This document shows, one piece after another, positions 34,962-42,935 of a DNA stretch of 64,000 nt (its first letter is position 1; each line of letters opens with the position of its first letter). The stretch spans positions 248,001-312,000 of the forward strand of contig NZ_JAKZLC010000002.1 in NCBI RefSeq assembly GCF_022808815.1. The letters are read 5' to 3'. Position numbers and translations under genes: made by a program. Below the pieces are notes generated by a model. The model saw only the letters and a program-made list of their open reading frames with translations, searched no databases and was not told the origin of the DNA. Origin of the DNA: Geothrix paludis (GTDB taxonomy: Bacteria > Acidobacteriota > Holophagae > Holophagales > Holophagaceae).

Positions 34962-36008
34962 ATGGGTCTGATGGACTGGGGCAAAGCCCAATTCCTCGAC
35001 ATCCTCGAATGGCTGGATGATTCCAACGACACGCTGGCCTGGCGCTTTCCCATGCGAGGGCAGGAGATCCAGAACGGCGGCAAGCTGGTGGTGCGGGAAA
35101 GCCAGGAGGCCGTCTTCGTCAACGAGGGCCAGCTGGCGGACGTGTTCAAGCCCGGCACGCACAACCTCACCACCCAGAACCTGCCCATCCTCGCCACGCT
35201 GAAGGGCTGGAAGTACGGCTTCGAGAGCCCCTTCAAGAGCGACGTCTACTTCATCTCCACCAAGCTCTACAACGACCTGAAGTGGGGCACCTCGAACCCC
35301 ATCATGATGCGCGACGCCGACTTCGGCATGCTGCGCATCCGGGCCTTCGGCATCTACTCCATCAAGGTGGTGGACAGCGGCACCTTCCTCAAGCAGCTGG
35401 TGGGCACCAACGGCGTCTACACCGTGCCCGACATCAGCGAGCAGCTCCGCAAGACCATCATGAGCCGCTTCACGGACACCCTCGGCGAGGCCAAGATCCC
35501 CGCCCTGGACCTGGCCGCCAAGTACGACGAGATCTCCGACCTCGTGAAACAGAAGCTCCAGGACGAGTTCAAGACCATGGGCCTGGAGCTGTCCAAGTTC
35601 TTCGTGGAGAACATCAGCCTCCCCGAGGAAGTGGAAGCCATGATGGACAAGCGCACCGGCGTGGGCATGATGGCCCCCGTCATGGGCGCCTACACGCAGA
35701 TGCAGGTGGCCGACAGCATCCCGCTCGCCGCCCAGAACCCCGGCGGCGTGGCCGGCATGGGCATGGGCGTGGGCCTCGGCTTCGGCATGGGCAACATGAT
35801 GGGCCAGCAGATGACCGGCGCCGCCCAGCAGATGGGCCAGCAGGGCTTCCCCGCCGGCAGCGCGCCTGCCGCGCCGGCGGCCCCCGCCAAGTCGCTCAAG
35901 GACGAGCTGACCGAGCTCAAGGAGCTCTTCGACGGCCAGCTCATCACCCAGGCCGAGTACGACACCCAGCGCGCCGCCATCATGAAGAAGCATGGGATGG
36001 GGAATTGA
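34962..36008 (+). CDS. SPFH-domain protein with C-terminal SHOCT-like segment
   Basis: A 348-residue protein of the YdjI/virion-core type SPFH family. Residues ~20-210 form the SPFH domain (FPMRGQEIQNGGKLVVRES, FVNEGQLADVFKPGTHNL, TLKGWKYGFESPFKSDVYF and FGIYSIKVVD). A Gly/Met/Gln-rich low-complexity stretch follows (about 245-300). The last 30 residues (LKDELTELKELFDGQLITQAEY) match the SHOCT motif. Homologues often end in a zinc ribbon, which is absent here. Such proteins assemble at membranes in stress responses; the role here is unknown. AGGAGA precedes the ATG, and TAGAAT at 34921 may be part of its promoter. Confidence 0.85.
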   Translation: MGLMDWGKAQFLDILEWLDDSNDTLAWRFPMRGQEIQNGGKLVVRESQEAVFVNEGQLADVFKPGTHNLTTQNLPILATLKGWKYGFESPFKSDVYFISTKLYNDLKWGTSNPIMMRDADFGMLRIRAFGIYSIKVVDSGTFLKQLVGTNGVYTVPDISEQLRKTIMSRFTDTLGEAKIPALDLAAKYDEISDLVKQKLQDEFKTMGLELSKFFVENISLPEEVEAMMDKRTGVGMMAPVMGAYTQMQVADSIPLAAQNPGGVAGMGMGVGLGFGMGNMMGQQMTGAAQQMGQQGFPAGSAPAAPAAPAKSLKDELTELKELFDGQLITQAEYDTQRAAIMKKHGMGN

Positions 36009-36019
36009 AGCCTTTTCTT

Positions 36020-36063
36020 CCTGCAAAAAACAGGGCGGCTTGAGCCGCCCTGTTTTTTGCAGG
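36020..36063. terminator. Bidirectional terminator between SPFH and CDF genes
   Basis: A 44-nt perfect inverted repeat: A-run, CAGGGCGGC stem, TTGA loop, then the complementary stem and a TTTTTT run. It is symmetric and lies between two convergent genes, so it can terminate both transcripts. Confidence 0.9.
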
Positions 36064-36077
36064 ACGTGAAAAGCGGT

Positions 36078-37022
36078 CTAGTGGTGATGATCCGCCTCCA
36101 CCTCATGCTGGTGGATGAACCGGTGGTGGTGGTGGTCCGCCATCTCCCGGGTCTCGAAGTGGACCGTGAGGTGGCGGACGCCGTGGCGATCCCACAGCAG
36201 GCGCTCGATGCGCTCGAGGTGGGCCTCGGTGTCCCCCAGCCGGTCCGCCTCCACGATGATGTGGGCCGTGGCGATGGTGAGGTGGCTGCACATCTTCCAG
36301 CTGCGGAAATCCTCCACGCCGAGGATGCCCGGCAGCGCCATGAGCTCCGCCTTCACGGACTCGTGCTCGAAGGCGGCGCGGTGCATGAGGATGCCCACGG
36401 CATCGCGGAGCAGGAGCACGGCCCCCCGCAGGATGACCACCAGGATCACCAGGGCGATGGCCGGGTCCACCCAGCGCCAGCCCGTGAGACGGATAAGGAC
36501 CATGCTCCCCACCAGAGACACGCTGGTGAGGCTGTCGGCGAAGGCGTGCAGGTAGGCGGCCTTCAGGTTGGCGTCCCGCTCCAGCAGGCTGCGGTCCCGG
36601 GGCACCAGCACCACGGTGGCCGCGATGTTCAGCAGGAGGCCGATGCCCGAGAACACCAGCACCCAGCCCGTCTGGATGGGGACGGGATGGCGGAACCGGG
36701 CCAGGGCCTCCCAGCCCACGGCCCCAGCGAGAAACAGGAGAAACCCCACGCCCACGAGGCTGTTGAACACCTCCAGGCGGTGCCAGCCGAAGGTCCAGCG
36801 GTCGTCGGGATCCCGCCGGTTGGCCAGCCACAGGCTCAGGATGCCCAGGCTGTTCACCAGCACATCGTTCAGGTTCTCGAGGCTGTCGCTCACCAGGCCG
36901 ATGGAGCCGGTCCACCAGCCGCCGAGGCCCTGGAGGATGAAGCTGGCGAAGAAGATGCCGGCGCTCCAGGCCAGGCGCCCGGTGGTGCTGGGCCCGTGAT
37001 GGTGGTGATGATCCGACATCAT
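36078..37022 (-). CDS. CDF family cation efflux transporter
   Basis: A 314-residue cation diffusion facilitator that exports divalent metals (usually Zn2+, Cd2+ or Co2+) in exchange for protons. Six membrane segments are followed by a C-terminal cytoplasmic domain. The helix 2 site is VSDSLENLND and the helix 5 site is HAFADSLTS (the HxxxD pair of the transport site). Both ends are His-rich (SDHHHHHG at the start; HHHHRFIHQHE near the end), suggesting cytosolic metal binding. The start overlaps the stop of the upstream hydratase gene (ATGA), an odd partner for a metal exporter. Metal specificity is unclear; zinc is likely. Confidence 0.9.
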   Translation of the reverse strand: MMSDHHHHHGPSTTGRLAWSAGIFFASFILQGLGGWWTGSIGLVSDSLENLNDVLVNSLGILSLWLANRRDPDDRWTFGWHRLEVFNSLVGVGFLLFLAGAVGWEALARFRHPVPIQTGWVLVFSGIGLLLNIAATVVLVPRDRSLLERDANLKAAYLHAFADSLTSVSLVGSMVLIRLTGWRWVDPAIALVILVVILRGAVLLLRDAVGILMHRAAFEHESVKAELMALPGILGVEDFRSWKMCSHLTIATAHIIVEADRLGDTEAHLERIERLLWDRHGVRHLTVHFETREMADHHHHRFIHQHEVEADHHH

Positions 37023-37804
37023 TCGCCCCGATACTGGGGTTTCCGCTTCTCCCGGAAGGCGGCCAGCCCCTCGAGCCGATCCTGGGTGGGGATGACCTGG
37101 GCGTAGCAGGCCTGCTCGAAGGCCAGGCCCGAGTCCCGGTCCATCTCGAGACCCCGGTTCACCGCCAGCTTGGCCATGCGCAGCGCCACGGGCCCATTGG
37201 GGAGGATCTCCCGCGCCAAGGCCAGGGCCGCGTCCAGGGCGCCGCCCGCGGGAACCACCCGATCGACGATCCCCAGGCGCCCCGCCTCCTCCGCTCCGAT
37301 GCGGCGGGCCGTGAAGATCAGCTCCTTGGCGCGGGAGGCGCCGATGAGCCTCGGCAGGCGCTGGGTGCCTCCGGCGCCCGGGATGATCGCCAGGGCCGTC
37401 TCCACCAGGCCCAGCTTCGCCTCGGCCCCCGCCACGCGGAGGTCCGCCGCCAGGGCCAGCTCCAGCCCGCCACCGAAGGCCGCCCCTTCCAGGACCGCGA
37501 TGACGGGCACCGGCAGGTCCTCCAGCTCCGTGAAGGCGCTCCGAAGGCCATGCACGAAGGCGGCGGTCTCCGCCGGGGCCATGCCAGCCCGCTCTTTCAG
37601 GTCCGCCCCGGCGCAGAAGACGCCGGGCACCAGGCTGTGCACCACCACCACCCGGACCTCCGGGTCGAAGCGCAGATCCGCGAGGGCCTGGCGGAACTCC
37701 GCCATGAGCTGCCGACCCAGCGCGTTCTTCGCCGCGGGGCGGTCCAGGCCCAGCAGGACCAGGCCCGCATCGGCCCCCCCGAGGCGTTCGACGCGGATCT
37801 CCAT
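37019..37804 (-). CDS. Enoyl-CoA hydratase, AUH/methylglutaconyl-CoA hydratase-like
   Basis: A 261-residue crotonase-fold enzyme. The match to human AUH (3-methylglutaconyl-CoA hydratase, leucine degradation) is striking: VPGVFCAGADLKERAGM near the oxyanion hole, GGGLELALAADLRVA, GLVETALAIIPGAGGTQRLP with the catalytic Glu residues, and the C-terminal CYAQVIPTQDRLEGLAAF. I chose the ATG at 37804, which overlaps the stop of the biotin-carrier gene upstream. Together with the BCCP and a distant carboxyltransferase this suggests leucine or related branched acyl-CoA breakdown. Simple enoyl-CoA hydratase activity remains possible. Confidence 0.88.
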   Translation of the reverse strand: MEIRVERLGGADAGLVLLGLDRPAAKNALGRQLMAEFRQALADLRFDPEVRVVVVHSLVPGVFCAGADLKERAGMAPAETAAFVHGLRSAFTELEDLPVPVIAVLEGAAFGGGLELALAADLRVAGAEAKLGLVETALAIIPGAGGTQRLPRLIGASRAKELIFTARRIGAEEAGRLGIVDRVVPAGGALDAALALAREILPNGPVALRMAKLAVNRGLEMDRDSGLAFEQACYAQVIPTQDRLEGLAAFREKRKPQYRGE

Positions 37805-38016
37805 CAGCCCAGCTCGACGATGGAATCCCCCTCGTTCAGGAACTGGTCCGGGGTCACGAAGACCTTCTTGACCGTCCCCTCCTCGGGGCTCCCCACGGGA
37901 ATCTGCATCTTCATCGATTCGATGATCACCAGATCCTGGTCCTCGCCCACGGAATCCCCTTCCGACACGCAGACTTCCAGGACCTTCCCAGCCATCTCGG
38001 CCCGCACCAGCGCCAT
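37804..38016 (-). CDS. Biotin carboxyl carrier protein (small, single domain)
   Basis: A 70-residue single biotinyl domain. The biotinylation motif is IESMKMQIPV with Lys at about residue 36, flanked by the paired Gly-rich turns (VSEGDSVGEDQ and EGTVKKVFV). Small standalone BCCPs of this type serve acyl-CoA carboxylases or pyruvate-type carboxylases. The stop overlaps the start of the AUH-like hydratase gene. The likely partner carboxyltransferase is at 21285-22808; accC could supply the carboxylase. Both links are inference. Confidence 0.9.
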   Translation of the reverse strand: MALVRAEMAGKVLEVCVSEGDSVGEDQDLVIIESMKMQIPVGSPEEGTVKKVFVTPDQFLNEGDSIVELG

Positions 38017-38065
38017 CCAACACCTCTCGAAAAGGACGATGGCCCCAGTGTAGCGGTCTGCCGCG

Positions 38066-38302
38066 TCATTCGTCCTTGTCGGAGTCGCCGATCACCACCA
38101 GGTCGTCATCCTCGTAGGCGAAGTCGCCCTCCTCCATGAGGACCTCGCGGACCTTCCCGCACTCCGGAGCATTGATGTAGAAGGCGGTGCGGGAAGAATC
38201 CGTGCCCTCGAGGATCATCAGGGGCTCGTCCTCCTCCACCTCCTGGCCGGGGCGGACAAGGACGTCCACCACATAGCCCGGCCATTCCGCCCGCACGATC
38301 AT
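38066..38302 (-). CDS. Biotinyl/lipoyl-like domain protein with degenerate attachment site
   Basis: A 78-residue protein with the same hammerhead fold pattern as the next gene (WPGYVVDVLVRPGQEVEEDEPLMIL and GKVREVLMEEGDFAYEDDDLVVI). Where a carrier should read ESMKM, it has EGTDSSRTAF, so there is no Lys at the attachment turn and biotin or lipoate cannot be attached there in the usual way. It is highly acidic at the C-terminus. GGGAGG precedes the ATG. It lies 49 nt upstream of the functional BCCP gene, so it may regulate or scaffold the carrier, or be a decayed duplicate. Confidence 0.75.
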   Translation of the reverse strand: MIVRAEWPGYVVDVLVRPGQEVEEDEPLMILEGTDSSRTAFYINAPECGKVREVLMEEGDFAYEDDDLVVIGDSDKDE

Positions 38303-38432
38303 GCTGCCTCCCTTTCGCCCATCCGCGACCTTGGCGGGGAGGTTATGGCGGACGGGCTTCCCGCGCAAGGGCCAGAAGCCGTTCTTTTCGTCACATCTCC
38401 GGTAGGCGATACTGGAGGGCTTGGAGGATGGA

Positions 38433-39533
38433 ATGGCTGTCGCCTGTGGCATCGTGGGTCTCCCCAATGTGGGAAAGTCCACCCTTTTCAACGCCCTCAC
38501 CCGTGCGGGCGCGGCTTCGGCCAACTACCCCTTCTGCACCATCGAGCCCAACACGGGCGTGGTGGATGTGCCCGATCCGCGCCTGGCGGCCCTGGCGGAG
38601 ATCGTGAAGCCCCAGCGAATCCTCCCCGCGGCCCAGGAGTTCGTGGACATCGCGGGCCTGGTGCGCGGCGCCAGCAAGGGCGAGGGCCTGGGCAACGCCT
38701 TCCTGGGCCACATCCGGGAGACGGACGCCATCGTGCAGGTGGTCCGCTGCTTCGAGGATGGCAACGTCACCCACGTGGAGGGCGGCGTGAACCCCGAGCG
38801 GGACCTGGGCATCATCGAGACCGAGCTGGTCATCAAGGACCTGGACGCGGTGGAGAAGGGCCTGGAGCGCCACCGGAAGATCGCCAAGACCGGCAACAAG
38901 GAATCCCAGGCCCTGGTGGCCGTGCTGGAGCGGGTCTTCGCCGCCCTGGATGGCGGCAAGTGGGCCCGGACGGCAGGCCTGTCCGCGGAGGACAAGGCCC
39001 TGATCAAGTCCTACGGCCTGCTCACCCTGAAGCCCACCCTCTTCGTGGGCAACATCGGGGAGGAGGACATCCGGAACCCCGAGGGCAACGCCCACTACCG
39101 GAAGCTGCAGGAGCTGGCCGCCGAGCGCCAGGCCCCCTGCATCCCCATCTGCTCCAAGCTGGAGGCGGAAATCCAGGACCTGCCCGAGGAGGACCGGCCC
39201 CTGTTCCTGGAGGAAGCGGGCCTCTCCGAGCCGGGCCTGAACGTGCTCATCCACGCCAGCTACGACCTGCTGGGCCTCCAGACCTACTTCACCGCCGGGG
39301 TGAAGGAGGTGCGGGCCTGGACCATCCACAAGGGCGACACGGCCCCCCAGGCCGCCGGGGTCATCCACACCGACTTCGAGAAGGGCTTCATCCGCGCCCA
39401 GGTCATCGCCTACGAGGACTTCATCCAGTACAAGGGCGAGCAGGGTGCCAAGGACGCCGGCAAGATGCGCACGGAAGGCAAGGACTACGTCGTCAAGGAC
39501 GGCGACCTGATGAACTTCCTGTTCAACGTCTGA
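38433..39533 (+). CDS. ychF: Redox-regulated ATPase YchF (OLA1 family)
   Basis: A 366-residue Obg-related P-loop protein that prefers ATP to GTP and associates with ribosomes. The P-loop is GLPNVGKST (residues ~9-17), and the switch region is [21 protein letters not shown] stands at the G4 position instead of NKxD, as in YchF/OLA1. A coiled middle region and the C-terminal TGS domain ([21 protein letters not shown]) follow. The ATG at 38433 has GGAGG 5 nt upstream. It is divergent from the carrier-protein cluster and convergent with htpX. Confidence 0.95.
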   Translation: MAVACGIVGLPNVGKSTLFNALTRAGAASANYPFCTIEPNTGVVDVPDPRLAALAEIVKPQRILPAAQEFVDIAGLVRGASKGEGLGNAFLGHIRETDAIVQVVRCFEDGNVTHVEGGVNPERDLGIIETELVIKDLDAVEKGLERHRKIAKTGNKESQALVAVLERVFAALDGGKWARTAGLSAEDKALIKSYGLLTLKPTLFVGNIGEEDIRNPEGNAHYRKLQELAAERQAPCIPICSKLEAEIQDLPEEDRPLFLEEAGLSEPGLNVLIHASYDLLGLQTYFTAGVKEVRAWTIHKGDTAPQAAGVIHTDFEKGFIRAQVIAYEDFIQYKGEQGAKDAGKMRTEGKDYVVKDGDLMNFLFNV

Positions 39534-39536
39534 CCG

Positions 39537-40376
39537 TTAGCGCGCCTCGATGGGCATGCGCCGCAGGCGCTCCACTCGGACCTCCATGGGGGGATGGGTG
39601 GAGAAGAGGCTCATGAGGCCGCCGCCGCTCAGGGGGTTCACGATCATCATGTGGGCCGTGGCGGGCTCGGCGGACGCCATGGGCAGCTGCTGGTTGTAGG
39701 CCTGCAGGCGCTCCAGGGCCGAGGCCAGCATGTCCGGCCGGCCCGTGAGGTGGGCGCTGTAGTCGTCCGCCAGGTACTCGCGGGAGCGGCTGACCGCCAT
39801 CTGGAGCAGGATGGCCGCCAAGGGCCCGAGGATCATGATGGCGATGCCCGCCAGAGGGTTGGAGCGGCCCTCTTCGTCGCGGGGCGAGATCCAGAAGGCC
39901 ATCCGGGAGAGGAACATGATGGCCTGGGCCAGCACGGCCGCCAGGCTGCCGATGAGGATGTCCCGGTGCTTCACGTGGCCCAGCTCATGGCCGAGGACCG
40001 CCTCCAGCTCGGGCCGGCTGAGGATGCGCATGATGCCCTCCGTGACCGCCACCACGGCGTGCTCGGGGTTCCGGCCCGTGGCGAAGGCGTTGGGGGTGTC
40101 CTCGGGGATGATGGCGATGCGGGGCGTGGGCAGGCCTGCGCGCTGGGCCAGGTTGGCCACGATGGCGTAGAGTTCGGGAGCGTCGGCCTGGTCCACCACC
40201 TTGGCGCCGTAGCTGGCCAATACGATCTTGTCGGAGAAGAAGTAGCTGATCCCGTTCATCACGAGACCGATGGCCAGCGCCAGCACCATGCCGGACCGCC
40301 CGCCGAAGTAGCCGCCGATCCACACCAGCAGGCCCGTCATGGCCACGATGATGAGAAGGGTTTTCGCCTGGTTCAT
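39537..40376 (-). CDS. htpX: Membrane zinc protease HtpX
   Basis: A 279-residue M48B membrane protease that degrades misfolded membrane proteins. The zinc site HELGHVKHRD lies near residue 130, with the third ligand in SREYLADDYSA. Four hydrophobic segments flank the site (two N-terminal, two after it). The length matches E. coli HtpX (293). It starts 51 nt downstream of the RsbU-like gene on the same strand, so it may be cotranscribed with the partner-switching genes. Confidence 0.94.
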   Translation of the reverse strand: MNQAKTLLIIVAMTGLLVWIGGYFGGRSGMVLALAIGLVMNGISYFFSDKIVLASYGAKVVDQADAPELYAIVANLAQRAGLPTPRIAIIPEDTPNAFATGRNPEHAVVAVTEGIMRILSRPELEAVLGHELGHVKHRDILIGSLAAVLAQAIMFLSRMAFWISPRDEEGRSNPLAGIAIMILGPLAAILLQMAVSRSREYLADDYSAHLTGRPDMLASALERLQAYNQQLPMASAEPATAHMMIVNPLSGGGLMSLFSTHPPMEVRVERLRRMPIEAR

Positions 40377-40427
40377 GAAGTTGCCTCCAGGTACCAGGAT
40401 ACGAAAGGGATCAAGCGCCCCAGCCCC

Positions 40428-42002
40428 TTAGGCGCCAGGCAGGCCCATGCGCTTCACGACCACCAGGGTCACGTCGTCCCGGAACCGGCCGTCCTCCAGG
40501 TGCTGGAAGGCCTCCACCAGCAGGGCCTCGAACAGCTCCTCCGCCCCCGCCCGCGGGCGCCTCAGGATGACTTCGGCCAGGCGCCCGTCGCCCAGTTCCT
40601 CGCCGGCGGCGTTTTCCGCCTCCACCAGGCCGTCCGTGAAGATCACCAGCGCGTCGCCCGGTTCCATGGAGGCCCGGCCCTCGGCGAAGGCGGCCCCGGG
40701 GAGCAGGCCCACCATGGGCCCCGTGGGGGCCAGCCGGACAACCTCGCCGCTGGCCCGCACCACCAGGGGCGGGTTGTGTCCCCCGTTCACGAACCGGAGA
40801 TCGCCGGTCAAGGGATTGAGGCTCGCGGCGAACAGGGTGGTGTAGCGGTTGCCGTCCCGCACGTCGTTCATGCGCCGGTTCAGGCGCTCCGCCAGCTTGC
40901 CCCAGTCCTGCACGCGCCGGCCCCCGAGGGCCCGGAGGAAGGCGGAGAGCTGGGTCATCATCAAGGAGGCCGGGAGGCCCTTGCCAGAGATGTCGCCCAC
41001 GGCGATGTGGAGCCTCTCGCCCAACTCCTCGTCGCGGGCCATCCACAGGTCGTAGAGGTCGCCGCCCACCGCCTGATAGGGCAGGTTCGCGGCGGCACAC
41101 TGCCAGCCGCTGGGCTCGGGAAGCGCCTTGGGGAGGAGGCGGCGCTGGATGTCCCGGGCCAGGTCCTTCTCCAGGCGCTCGGCCTGGCGGCGGGCCTCCC
41201 TGAACTCCAGGTTCGAGAGCTGGGAGGAGGTGAGGTTCAGCAGGGTGTGCAGGAAGACCTCATCGTCATCCGACAGCTTCCCCACCGCCGGATCCGCCGC
41301 ATAGGCGAAGCCGTGGCTGTGGTCCTGGTCCTGCAGCTCGACGGCGTGGACCAGCCCCTTCGCCTCCACTAGCTCGTGGAGGGAATCGCCTTCCAGCACT
41401 CCGGGAACCGTGCCGAGCCCCTTCGCATGCAGCACGGTGCCCTGGGCATCCACCACCAGGAGGCGCATGATCCGGAACTCGCCCATGAGCGTGTTGGCCA
41501 TGAGCCGGACTAGGTCCTGCCGGGTCTCCACCTGGCCCAGGTTGCGGGTGAGCTCGAACACCGTGTTCAGGCGGGAGAGCTGCAGGGCCAGGGCCTGGTT
41601 CTGGGAGCTGCGCACGGCCTCGGCCCGGCGCCAGGCCAGCAGGGGGGCGCTGATGGACAGCAGCAGCGGCACGGCCCCTGGCGGCCCCTCGGCGCGCAGG
41701 ACCAGGTGGCCGTAGACCTCCTCGCCGTAGGCCCAGGGCAGGACCTGCCAGCCCTCACCCGGGTGGGTGGGGAAGGCCGGCGCCGCCCCCCGCAGGAACA
41801 GCCACTTGCCTCCGTCCCACAGGCCACCCTGCCCCGCCTTGGCGATGCCCATGGCGGTGATGCCCACCAGGTGGACAAGGTCCTCCTCGGTGCCCTGGTC
41901 CGGAAAGGTCTCCAGGAAGTCGATGAGCGGGAGCAGCTCCTGGGCCCCTTCCGGGATCTTCAGCGCCAGCTGGCGGAGACGGTCGAAGGGGTTGGTCGGC
42001 AT
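40428..42002 (-). CDS. RsbU-like PP2C (SpoIIE) phosphatase with GAF-like N-terminus
   Basis: A 524-residue protein serine phosphatase that would dephosphorylate a STAS antagonist. The C-terminal PP2C/SpoIIE domain (about 290-520) has the metal Asp motifs: AVGGDLYD, AVGDISGKGLPASLMM, FVNGGHNPPLVV and VIFTDGLVEAENAAGEELG. Residues ~130-280 look GAF-like, and a coiled linker (EARRQAERLEKDLARDIQRRLL) joins it to the phosphatase. There is no transmembrane segment. It lies directly downstream of the RsbW-like and STAS genes on the same strand, forming a complete partner-switching set. The input ligand is unknown. Confidence 0.9.
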   Translation of the reverse strand: MPTNPFDRLRQLALKIPEGAQELLPLIDFLETFPDQGTEEDLVHLVGITAMGIAKAGQGGLWDGGKWLFLRGAAPAFPTHPGEGWQVLPWAYGEEVYGHLVLRAEGPPGAVPLLLSISAPLLAWRRAEAVRSSQNQALALQLSRLNTVFELTRNLGQVETRQDLVRLMANTLMGEFRIMRLLVVDAQGTVLHAKGLGTVPGVLEGDSLHELVEAKGLVHAVELQDQDHSHGFAYAADPAVGKLSDDDEVFLHTLLNLTSSQLSNLEFREARRQAERLEKDLARDIQRRLLPKALPEPSGWQCAAANLPYQAVGGDLYDLWMARDEELGERLHIAVGDISGKGLPASLMMTQLSAFLRALGGRRVQDWGKLAERLNRRMNDVRDGNRYTTLFAASLNPLTGDLRFVNGGHNPPLVVRASGEVVRLAPTGPMVGLLPGAAFAEGRASMEPGDALVIFTDGLVEAENAAGEELGDGRLAEVILRRPRAGAEELFEALLVEAFQHLEDGRFRDDVTLVVVKRMGLPGA

Positions 42003-42018
42003 GGGGGCAGACCCGGCG

Positions 42019-42462
42019 TCAGTCCAGCTTCTTGATCAGACAGCACTCGTTCCGGCCGGAGACCTCGTCGGCCTTGAACCGCACCTCGTCCATGAACCGG
42101 CTCATGAGCAGCAGGCCAAGGCCGCCCTTCCGGGGATGCTTGATGTATTCCTTGGGATCCGGCAGCACCACCTGGTCGCCGCGGAGGCCCTGGCCGGAGT
42201 GGAGGATGTGGATCTCCAGCGCCTGCTCGGTGAACCGAAGCTCCAGCTCGACGCTGTGCTCCCCCTCCCCGTGGTAGGCGTGGAGGATCACATTGGTCAC
42301 GGCCTCGTCCACAGCGATGCTGACCTTGGCGGAGGTGGCGTCGTCGAGGCCGGCCACCAGCGACGCCCGCTTGGCCAGTCCCGTCACCAGGTTCAGGTAG
42401 CGGGTCTGGCTCGGGATCACGAGTCGGAACTCGGCTGGCTCCATGCTGACCGCCACGCTCAC
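42019..42462 (-). CDS. RsbW-like anti-sigma/serine kinase
   Basis: A 147-residue GHKL-fold kinase. The N-box is DEAVTNVILHAY, with the Mg-binding Asn, and the G2-like segment is KGGLGLLLMSRFMDEV. This layout matches RsbW/SpoIIAB switch kinases, which phosphorylate a STAS protein and sequester a partner. The GTG start overlaps the STAS gene stop (GTGA) and is preceded by AAGGG; an internal ATG at 42444 is an alternative. No sigma factor gene is adjacent, so the final output is unknown. Confidence 0.88.
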   Translation of the reverse strand: MSVAVSMEPAEFRLVIPSQTRYLNLVTGLAKRASLVAGLDDATSAKVSIAVDEAVTNVILHAYHGEGEHSVELELRFTEQALEIHILHSGQGLRGDQVVLPDPKEYIKHPRKGGLGLLLMSRFMDEVRFKADEVSGRNECCLIKKLD

Positions 42463-42818
42463 CCCTTCCGCTCGGGCGCGACCGCGGCGAGCGCCTGGTC
42501 CTCATCGCCGAACACACGGTAGAGCTGGGTGAAGCCGAGGGTGTCGAAGATGGTGAAGACATTCGGCTGGAGATCGGACAGGAGGATGTCCCCCTGGTGG
42601 TCCCGGACCGTCTCGATGAGGCCCATGATGGCCCCCAGGCCGGCCGAACTGATGTAATGGAGATCCCTGCAGTTGAGGAGGATGGTGTACCGTCCGTCGC
42701 GGACCAGCCCCTCCAGGGCCTCCTCGAACTCGCGGACCGTGTGGGCGTTGATGAAACCGGCCGGAAGCAGGATCGCCACATCACCAGCCTGTCTCATCGC
42801 AATGGAAAGATCCGCCAT
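42459..42818 (-). CDS. STAS-domain anti-sigma-factor antagonist
   Basis: A 119-residue single STAS domain of the RsbV/SpoIIAA type. The phosphorylatable Ser lies in YISSAGLGAIMG, in the classic position. It overlaps the kinase gene by 4 bp. It is the first gene of the STAS/kinase/phosphatase operon. The ATG at 42818 has GGAG 8 nt upstream. The next gene upstream is divergent, leaving about 117 nt for promoters. Confidence 0.9.
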   Translation of the reverse strand: MADLSIAMRQAGDVAILLPAGFINAHTVREFEEALEGLVRDGRYTILLNCRDLHYISSAGLGAIMGLIETVRDHQGDILLSDLQPNVFTIFDTLGFTQLYRVFGDEDQALAAVAPERKG

Positions 42819-42935
42819 CCGCCATCTCCAAGGAACCTGGGCCATCCTATCGGTTCCCCAGGGCAAATACCAGCAGACGGGGTTCCCACCCGAACTTGGG
42901 ATACCCTGGATCCGAACCTTTCACCCGAGCCCCCC

